The notes below the pieces were generated by a model that searched no databases, was not told where the DNA came from, and was given only the letters and a program-made list of their open reading frames with translations. A stretch of 31,279 nt of DNA, taken from NCBI GenBank assembly GCA_016703605.1, contig JADJBU010000018.1, forward strand, positions 1 through 31,279, in the 5' to 3' direction. This DNA is from Candidatus Villigracilis adiacens. GTDB lineage: Bacteria; Chloroflexota; Anaerolineae; Anaerolineales; Villigracilaceae. The translations under genes were made by a program, and so were the position numbers. This document shows, in pieces, positions 24,286 through 29,631 of the stretch (its first letter is position 1; the number at the start of each line of letters is the position of its first letter).

Positions 24286-25709
24286 CCGAACAATTTCAAA
24301 ATCACCTGCCATGAGGTGACGGGTGATGATAATGCAAAGAGTATCCATCCAATGGCGACGAAATGGAAGGTGAGTATGATGCCGCTGACGTTGAGCGCAG
24401 TTTGTTTCGTGGGTGTGGTCGCCCAAGCGGCGGCTTTGGCTTTGGTGGCGTCGTTCCAGCGGTTGTGGATGAAGAGTCCCAGCCCGTGCCATAAGCCCCA
24501 GAGGGTGAAGTTCCATGTCACACCGTGCCAGAAGCCGATGAGCAGCATGGTAGCGACCTGGGTCAGCAGGATCATCATCGGGATGGATAAAGGTTTCTGC
24601 CAAGACCGGAGCCAGCGGGTGATGGGATTGAAGAAATACGCGCGGAACCACTGGGTAAGAGTCATGTGCCAGTTGTTCCAGAATTGAGTCAGGTTGGGTT
24701 TGAGGTAGGGCGAGGCGAAGTTCTCTGGCAGTTTGATTCCGAGTAGCTGCGCGACGCCGAGAGCAATGTCGGTGTAGCCGCTGAAGTCGAAGTAGATCTG
24801 GAAGGCGTAGGCGTAGACGATGACCCACATCCAAAACGTGGAGTTGACTTGGGTCGCGTTGGTGTCGTTCAGGGCGATAAGTGCCAGCGCGTCGGCGATG
24901 ACGAATTTTTTGAACAAGCCAAGCAGCAGGCGTTGACCTGCGGAATATAAAGTTTCTAGGTTAAGACCTGCAAAGGGAGCGCGCAGGTCTTTGGTGAAAC
25001 GTTCGAGACGGTCAATGGGACCGGCGGTGAAGGCGGGGAAAAAGATGACGTAGGTGATGAACTCGCCCACGTCTACGGAGGGGAAGCGACCCGATTGTTT
25101 ATCTCGAATGGTGTGGATGAGACGGAAGGCGACGTAGGAGAATCCCAACCAGCGGAAGTCGTTGATGGAGACGTTGGTCAGCGATTGACCAGAGAGTGTA
25201 CGAAGGAAAGAACTGAGCCAGAGAGATAGGTCGGGAATCTTGATGAGGAGAAAAAGCCCAATGGTTAGAATCAAACCCACCGTTAAGAAAGAAGCGCTGA
25301 AACGTGTCAGACGAGATAACGCTAACAGCGTCAGTCCAGTCACCAAAAAGATGAGGAGAGTCGTTTCGAGTTGGGGCGGGCGTGAGGCGGTGAGAAGTTG
25401 GAAGTCTGTGGGAAGGAAGCGGGTGAGGTTGAGTAAAAGGACGACGCCTGCGATGATGAGAAGAACGGTTATGTTTTTGCGTCCCTTGCGAGTTTCGTCG
25501 TCGGCGGTGATGAACCAGGTGAGGACGACGAGGACGAGTGTGGCGAGGGGCGTGAAGAAGTCGGCGCCGCGGATGGGGAGGGCGGGTTGCAGCCAGAAGA
25601 TGACGACGACGCTGACGATGAGCATGAACCACGTCCTGCCGTGGTTGCGGAAGGTCGTTGCCCAGAGGAGCGAGGCGGCGGCGAGAATCAGGATGTTTTC
25701 AAGCGCCAT
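24279..25709 (-). CDS. MBOAT-family membrane O-acyltransferase (DltB/AlgI-like)
   Basis: A 476-residue polytopic membrane protein with about ten helices. MBOAT landmarks: F-P-A-F-T-A-G-P-I-D-R, Q-I-Y-F-D-F-S-G-Y-T-D-I-A, F-W-N-N-W-H-M-T-L-T-Q-W-F (H348), G-F-W-H-G-V-T-W (H395) and L-W-H-G-L-G-L-F (H408, the invariant active-site histidine position). The family carries acyl groups across the membrane from an inner carrier to an outer acceptor. Its ATG at 25709 directly follows the TAA of the microprotein, so the two are translationally coupled. The surrounding genes supply an acyl donor and an outer transferase. Confidence 0.94.
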   Translation of the reverse strand: MALENILILAAASLLWATTFRNHGRTWFMLIVSVVVIFWLQPALPIRGADFFTPLATLVLVVLTWFITADDETRKGRKNITVLLIIAGVVLLLNLTRFLPTDFQLLTASRPPQLETTLLIFLVTGLTLLALSRLTRFSASFLTVGLILTIGLFLLIKIPDLSLWLSSFLRTLSGQSLTNVSINDFRWLGFSYVAFRLIHTIRDKQSGRFPSVDVGEFITYVIFFPAFTAGPIDRLERFTKDLRAPFAGLNLETLYSAGQRLLLGLFKKFVIADALALIALNDTNATQVNSTFWMWVIVYAYAFQIYFDFSGYTDIALGVAQLLGIKLPENFASPYLKPNLTQFWNNWHMTLTQWFRAYFFNPITRWLRSWQKPLSIPMMILLTQVATMLLIGFWHGVTWNFTLWGLWHGLGLFIHNRWNDATKAKAAAWATTPTKQTALNVSGIILTFHFVAIGWILFALSSPVTSWQVILKLFGA

Positions 25710-25814
25710 TTAGAAGCCTTGATAGATCCACGTCGGGCTCGAGTCTGCGGTGAAGATGACGAGGGCGATGAGGATGAGGCAGAGGAGAAGGGCGAGGAGG
25801 TTTTCTTTTTTCAC
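25710..25814 (-). CDS. 34-residue single-pass microprotein with C-terminal I-Y-Q-G-F (DltX-like)
   Basis: GTG at 25814 opens 34 codons ending in TAA at 25710, immediately followed by the MBOAT ATG. It reads M-K-K-E-N, then a Leu/Ile-rich membrane helix (about residues 6-21), then a short outer tail ending W-I-Y-Q-G-F. DltX of Firmicutes is likewise a tiny basic-start, single-helix protein next to dltB, ending in an I-Y-N-E-F-like motif whose Tyr is the acyl relay. Position, size, topology and motif all match. No other start codon exists inside the frame. No ribosome site is seen; the GTG straddles the edge of a 21-bp tandem repeat. It is too short for most gene finders. Confidence 0.72.
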   Translation of the reverse strand: MKKENLLALLLCLILIALVIFTADSSPTWIYQGF

Positions 25815-25917
25815 AGTTGGTGGTAGGTAGTTGACAGTTGGTGGTAGGTAGTTGACGGTTGGTAGTAGTCAGTTGACGGCAGGCTTGCTGCCAACTACCA
25901 ACTGACCACCACCAACC
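25813..25917. repeat. Three 21-bp tandem repeats followed by an inverted copy
   Basis: A 21-bp unit (ACAGTTGGTGGTAGG and then TAGTTG) occurs at 25813-25833 and 25834-25854, with a diverged third copy to 25875. GGCAG/CTGCC forms a small hairpin at 25878-25892. The arm CAACTACCAACTGACC onwards is the inverse of the third copy. The element occupies the whole region where the operon's leader and ribosome site should be. Confidence 0.8.
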
Positions 25918-25922
25918 AGTTC

Positions 25923-26309
25923 TTAGCGTACGCCACAGACGAGCCAGTTGCCATTTTGTTCGATGACTTCGTAGGTGCGGTCGGCGAGGTCGAGGGATTG
26001 GGGTTCGCCGTTGTAGCTCATGTTGAGTATGCCGGTGCAGTCGACGAGGGTCTTGTCGCCGTCGGCGCCGGATTCAGCGCAGGACATTCCGTCCACGGTG
26101 ACTTCGACGAGGGCGAAGGAGTCGAGTTCGATCAGGGCATCATCTTCCCAGTCGGCGCAGGAGTTGGAGATGAGGGCGGCTTGGTCTTTGGTCGCAAGGG
26201 CGGTGATGTAGCCTTCGACGGCGGTTGTCGCTCCGCCACTTGCGGATGCTCCGCAGGCGGAAAGGGTAATGCTCAGGGCGAGCATGAGTATGGCGAGTTT
26301 GCTTGGCAC
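25923..26309 (-). CDS. Small lipoprotein of unknown function
   Basis: A 128-residue lipoprotein. The signal peptide ends in the lipobox I-T-L-S-A-C-G, followed by an NTF2-like-looking domain (A-V-E-G-Y-I-T-A-L-A-T-K-D, then D-R-T-Y-E-V-I-E-Q-N-G-N-W-L-V-C-G). Four further Cys could form two disulfides. A GTG start at 26309 is chosen over the frame opening at 26333 because GGAGG lies five bases upstream and the signal peptide then has the right length. An extended -10 promoter precedes it, and the acylation operon follows 108 bases later, so readthrough is possible. Confidence 0.75.
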   Translation of the reverse strand: MPSKLAILMLALSITLSACGASASGGATTAVEGYITALATKDQAALISNSCADWEDDALIELDSFALVEVTVDGMSCAESGADGDKTLVDCTGILNMSYNGEPQSLDLADRTYEVIEQNGNWLVCGVR

Positions 26310-26343
26310 AGGTTCCTCCATGGGTTGGGTCAAACGATTGCGG

Positions 26344-26352
26344 ATTATAGCA
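26344..26352 (-). promoter_or_regulatory. Extended -10 promoter upstream of the small lipoprotein, perhaps also driving the acylation operon
   Basis: TGCTATAAT on the minus strand is identical to the ftsK extended -10 element. It lies about 35 bases before the lipoprotein GTG. No terminator was seen between this gene and the microprotein gene, and the spacer is filled with repeats, so it is the nearest good promoter for the operon. Confidence 0.6.
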
Positions 26353-26502
26353 TGGAGAAAAATGTAAAAATCCCTAACGCGAATGCCTCAAACAGGCGGG
26401 CGGACCCCATTCTTTCAGAAAGAGCGATTCTGTGTTGAACAGGATACGCAGAATAATTTTTTCCACTACTCCTCGCTAGTTTTCGTTAATCTGGTTTTGC
26501 GT

Positions 26503-27324
26503 CTAATAAAGTATGAGTAAATCTTTGAAGGCGCTTTCAATAAGAGGCTTTTCGCCTGTGATGCGCGCCTGTCTCATGCCTTCTTCATATGAATAACGAC
26601 CCGAGACGAAGATATTGAAATCGAGCGCGCCCATTTCCAAGCCTGAAACTGCTTTGCCGTTCCCGAGCAGCCACTCCCCGCCAGAGACTCCCGTCAGCGT
26701 GAGGGTGATGGCTTTGCCATTGAGGCGCTTGCGCAATTTCTGAGCCACGTCGCGAACCACCAATTCGACAATGCGCCCGTCGTGCTCGCGGGTCTGCTCG
26801 AAAGGACGGTTCGTGGCGCGGCAAATGTCAAGGCGATGCATCCAGGTATCGCGGCTGTGCGTGACCCACATGAGATAACGCAGAGACATAAAGCCTCCAA
26901 CAGGGTGGGGGGTATGAATCCACTTGACGGCATTGAATCCGTATGCCCAGTTGTGAATGGCTTTTGCACCAACCTGTTTTAATTCTGTGATGAGTTCGGC
27001 AGGAGATTTATCTTTGCGCTCACCAACCTGCAAGGCATTGATCGCGTCTTCGGGCAGTTGTCCCTGCTTTGGGATTTGGGTGTACTGCCGCAGCATCTCG
27101 CGCAGGCTGATCCCGCTCAAATATCCGCCAGCCTGGTGCGCCACCATGTCGTGAACATCCCATGCTGTGCAGGCGGTGGGTTTGTACCAATCGTCAGCGT
27201 GGAGAGATTCTAGAAGGGTCAGCAAGCGGCTAAAGGCTTCGGTCATGAGGCGGTGGGCTTCATCCGCATGGACAGAAGGAATGGAATCAGCATGAACGGT
27301 TTTGGATAACGATAAGGCGGTCAT
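26503..27324 (-). CDS. Maleylpyruvate isomerase family (mycothiol-dependent, DinB-like) protein
   Basis: A 273-residue cytoplasmic protein with the DinB four-helix bundle of mycothiol-dependent maleylpyruvate isomerases. The metal-site histidines appear in W-D-V-H-D-M-V-A-H-Q-A-G-G and H-S-R-D-T-W-M-H-R-L-D. A C-terminal SCP2-like half (about 180-270) holds G-G-E-W-L-L-G-N-G and I-F-V-S-G-R. Family members use thiol cofactors for isomerisation or detoxification, but most are uncharacterised. An AAAGGAG ribosome site precedes the ATG. The neighbouring TetR remnant on the same strand probably once regulated it. Confidence 0.88.
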   Translation of the reverse strand: MTALSLSKTVHADSIPSVHADEAHRLMTEAFSRLLTLLESLHADDWYKPTACTAWDVHDMVAHQAGGYLSGISLREMLRQYTQIPKQGQLPEDAINALQVGERKDKSPAELITELKQVGAKAIHNWAYGFNAVKWIHTPHPVGGFMSLRYLMWVTHSRDTWMHRLDICRATNRPFEQTREHDGRIVELVVRDVAQKLRKRLNGKAITLTLTGVSGGEWLLGNGKAVSGLEMGALDFNIFVSGRYSYEEGMRQARITGEKPLIESAFKDLLILY

Positions 27325-27450
27325 TTGCTTTCTCCTTTAATAGGCATGGCTTGTTCGAGAATAGTTAAAACAACGGGGATTAACGAACCGAAGCGACCCT
27401 GTCCGATGGGAAGATGCGGCTCGTTGGATACGATCTTGCGTTGCGACCAA

Positions 27451-27486
27451 GGGCAATAGCGATACCGTATCGACGATCTATTGCCC
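27451..27486. repeat. Compound palindrome upstream of the isomerase-like gene
   Basis: GGGCAATAG (27451-27459) pairs with CTATTGCCC (27478-27486); inside lies the smaller palindrome CGATAC-C-GTATCG (27460-27472). It may be an old operator or the end of an insertion that cut the TetR gene. Confidence 0.5.
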
Positions 27487-27525
27487 TGTGAGTTTGGTGT
27501 CCAAATTGTTCAATTTCGCTACCGT

Positions 27526-27815
27526 TCAAACAATGGTCAGATGCCGAAACGGTCTGAGACTTTCCTTGGTGCCAAAGCCAGGCACGGGGCGCTCGAAACA
27601 TAGTTGATACAGGTCGGGGTTTTCCAGCGCGAAGGACATGTAGCCTTCGATGTTGATGCGCAGTTCGTCGCGCAGACCTGCGGAGGTTTTCATCAATTCC
27701 CTGATGTGCGCATCGAACAGGGTGAATCCGAGGCGGAAGAGGGTGTCGTAAATTTCGCTTTGCTGGAGAAGTAGTTGTAAAGGACGGGCGCGCAACTCCG
27801 CCAGACGGACCCATG
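27526..27815 (-). pseudogene. Truncated, frameshifted TetR-family regulator
   Basis: Reading across two one-base losses (near 27790 and 27757), the minus strand gives G-G-V-A-R-P, then V-L-Y-N-Y-F-S-S-K, then E-I-Y-D-T-L-F-R-L-G-F, and N-P-D-L-Y-Q-L-C-F-E-R-P-V-P-G-F. That is the end of the helix-turn-helix and the first half of the ligand domain of a TetR regulator (WHG type). The N-terminal 40 or so residues and about 90 C-terminal residues are missing. The N-terminal cut coincides with the start of the sigma-factor remnant on the other strand. Confidence 0.75.
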
Positions 27816-28119
27816 GAGAGCACTGCCCCGCCTTCTTGATGATCTGGACGAGGAGGCTTCGGCTCTTGCCGCGCTGTTGGCTGATCCTGCTCCCCAGCCT
27901 GAACAATGGCTGGAAGAGAAACAAATCCGCGAGCGTATTTTGCAAGCCATCCAAAGCCTGCCACCCGAACAACGCGCCGTGATCGTGATGCGTTATTACC
28001 TCGAGATGAGCGAAGCAGACATGTCCGCAAAAATGGAGCGCCCGCTCAGTTCCATCAAATGGTGGCTAAGAGACGCGCGCAAACGCCTGAATGAATTAAT
28101 CGCCTACGACAGGAGCTAA
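27781..28119 (+). pseudogene. Truncated ECF-type sigma factor (region 4 only)
   Basis: Only the C-terminal part of a sigma-70-family protein remains: R-I-L-Q-A-I-Q-S-L-P-P-E-Q-R-A-V-I-V-M-R-Y-Y-L-E-M-S-E-A-D-M-S and S-S-I-K-W-W-L-R-D-A-R-K-R-L, which is region 4. Region 2 (promoter melting) is absent, and a TAA lies directly upstream at 27778. TTG at 27877 could start a short region-4-only protein of 80 residues. The downstream anti-sigma-like gene follows two bases after its stop, the classic sigma/anti-sigma layout, so the original gene was complete before the join. Confidence 0.8.
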
Positions 28120-28121
28120 CC

Positions 28122-28919
28122 ATGGACAAAAAAGAAATTCAGTCCATCATACAAGAGGCTGTGGAAAAGGAAATCCCCGCTTCGGAGATCGCTCTCTGGC
28201 AGACCGTAAAAGCCAGCCTCGTTGAGAAACAACACCAACAAGGAGTAAAAATGAACACAAACAAATCCCGCGGCGTATCGCGCCTGGCATACGCAACCCT
28301 GGCGGTCGCCGTCCTGCTGACACTCGCCTTTTTCACCCCGCAGGGACGTGCGTTCGCCCAACAGGTTTTCCATTTCTTTACCCGCGCCGACAAAGATCGC
28401 TACCCGCTTCAAGAATGGCAAAAAACGCCGCCCGCTCAAACGTCATCGGAGTCGCCCTTCAAGTATTCGGTTCAGGAAGCAGAGTCGCTTGCAGGCTACG
28501 ATGTCCTCAGCCCTGTGGAGGTACCCTTTGGGATGTTTTTTGTCGGCGCCTCTTACGACGAGAAGTACCATATTGTGGCGCAGGCATTCGGTCAAAGCGC
28601 GGAGTACATTGAACTCTCGCTCTGGCAACAACCGCTGGAACATTACCAACTCTGCGGCGACATCAGCCAGCTATGTGACAATATGCTGGGCGGCAATCTT
28701 GCAGGGAACAGCGCCGATATTCAAACCGTGCAAATCGGCGACCTGACAGGCGAATACGTGGAAGGGGTCTGGAATCTGACCGATAACGGTCCCGTTTGGG
28801 AACCGACACCCTTCCTAAAAACATTGCGCTGGAAAAACGATACTATGATCTTCGAGTTGATCGGCGGCATTGACCAGACGCGGGACGATCTTGTGAAACT
28901 CGCTGAAAGCATTCGATAA
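28122..28919 (+). CDS. Anti-sigma-like membrane protein with outer DUF4367-like domain
   Basis: A 265-residue protein with an inner N-terminal part (1-52, acidic and helical), one membrane helix (about 55-75, ending F-F-T-P-Q-G-R-A-F-A) and an outer domain to the end. The outer part (Y-S-V-Q-E-A-E-S-L-A-G-Y-D-V-L-S-P, later L-R-W-K-N-D-T-M-I-F-E-L) fits the DUF4367 pattern often joined to anti-sigma regions in Firmicutes and Chloroflexota. It starts two bases after the sigma remnant with GGAGC as ribosome site. With its sigma partner truncated, it may now be without function. Confidence 0.75.
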   Translation: MDKKEIQSIIQEAVEKEIPASEIALWQTVKASLVEKQHQQGVKMNTNKSRGVSRLAYATLAVAVLLTLAFFTPQGRAFAQQVFHFFTRADKDRYPLQEWQKTPPAQTSSESPFKYSVQEAESLAGYDVLSPVEVPFGMFFVGASYDEKYHIVAQAFGQSAEYIELSLWQQPLEHYQLCGDISQLCDNMLGGNLAGNSADIQTVQIGDLTGEYVEGVWNLTDNGPVWEPTPFLKTLRWKNDTMIFELIGGIDQTRDDLVKLAESIR

Positions 28920-28928
28920 TCGTGAAAT

Positions 28929-28967
28929 AACAAGTGACTGTCGCCTGCGAGGTGACAGTCACTTGTT
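28929..28967. terminator. 14-bp inverted repeat after the anti-sigma-like gene (copy 1)
   Basis: AACAAGTGACTGTC (28929-28942) pairs with GACAGTCACTTGTT (28954-28967). The same stem sequence, arms exchanged, recurs at 29596-29628. It separates two convergent coding pieces and lacks a long T run, so it is a weaker terminator or a dispersed repeat. Confidence 0.6.
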
Positions 28968-29044
28968 TATCGTTTCAAAGTTCGAAACTTCACCCAATAC
29001 GGAGTCAAATCCTTGCTGAACTTCTTAGCCGTCAGCGCTTTGTC
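28967..29044 (-). pseudogene. Stray copy of an ABC-F C-terminal tail (25 codons)
   Basis: Minus-strand codons from 29044 to the TAA at 28967 read K-K-F-S-K-D-L-T-P-Y-W-V-K-F-R-T-L-K-R. The EttA gene further right ends E-K-F-G-K-D-L-Q-P-H-R-V-K-Y-R-T-L-K-R, 13 identities over about 19 positions. Both are followed by the same hairpin. The fragment begins exactly at the stop codon of the 29044-29541 gene, so it is the last piece of a second ABC-F gene lost by deletion or recombination. Confidence 0.7.
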
Positions 29045-29541
29045 TATTCGTTGAGGACAGCCATTTTTGTTTGCGGGTCGAACTTTACGTTGACGGTTTT
29101 GGCTGTCATGCGGAAGTAACTGGCGCGTTCACGATGAAGGACTTCTTTCATGCGGGTGGCGACAGTCTCCCCGTTGTAGTTTATTTCCAGGTCGAACGTG
29201 ACATTTCTATAAATAGTGTTGTTCGTGTTGCTGGCGTAGTCCACTTTGACGATGTTTGCGGTTACAGCCTCGCCGCGCGATTTGGCGCGTTGGCGCATCC
29301 ATTGAAAGGACGCGCTGGCGGCAGCCTGCAGCGCAATGGAGACGGCGAACATCCCAATGGTCAGCAAGCCGAATCCGCTGAACAAGGCTCCGCTCGAAAA
29401 AATGGAACGGACGATCGTTTCAGGATCTTCGAAATTGATCTGCCCCGCTGGCAGGCTGAAAAACATGAGGCAAAATGGAATCCACATGAAGAGCAGGGCG
29501 AGGAAGCCGAACGTTCTCAGGATATTCGGGAGTCTGTGCAT
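29044..29541 (-). CDS. Small membrane protein of unknown function
   Basis: A 165-residue protein with two membrane helices (about residues 9-31 and 50-74) and a C-terminal beta-rich domain. V-T-F-D-L-E-I-N-Y-N-G-E and V-N-V-K-F-D-P-Q-T-K-M-A-V-L recall DUF3592-type domains, in which a conserved V-x-x-D-P ends the fold; this is a weak likeness. Its last codon abuts the stray ABC-F tail. An AGGTTACC purine stretch precedes the ATG. Role unknown. Confidence 0.65.
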   Translation of the reverse strand: MHRLPNILRTFGFLALLFMWIPFCLMFFSLPAGQINFEDPETIVRSIFSSGALFSGFGLLTIGMFAVSIALQAAASASFQWMRQRAKSRGEAVTANIVKVDYASNTNNTIYRNVTFDLEINYNGETVATRMKEVLHRERASYFRMTAKTVNVKFDPQTKMAVLNE

Positions 29542-29589
29542 GGTAACCTCCAGGGGGTGATTGGGCTTTACGTATGAAACACGCGGGAA

Positions 29590-29628
29590 ATAAAAAAGTG
29601 ACAGTCACCTGCGAAGTGACTGTCACTT
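29590..29628 (-). terminator. Rho-independent terminator of ettA (copy 2 of the hairpin)
   Basis: AAGTGACAGTCA (29596-29607) pairs with TGACTGTCACTT (29617-29628). Read on the minus strand it is followed by TTTTTTATTT, three bases after the EttA stop. The stem matches that at 28929-28967. Confidence 0.8.
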
Positions 29629-29631
29629 GGT

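Noticed and set aside
25813..25917. Possible CRISPR array
   Set aside because: The 21-bp units are directly adjacent with no spacers and end in an inverted copy, so it is a tandem repeat.
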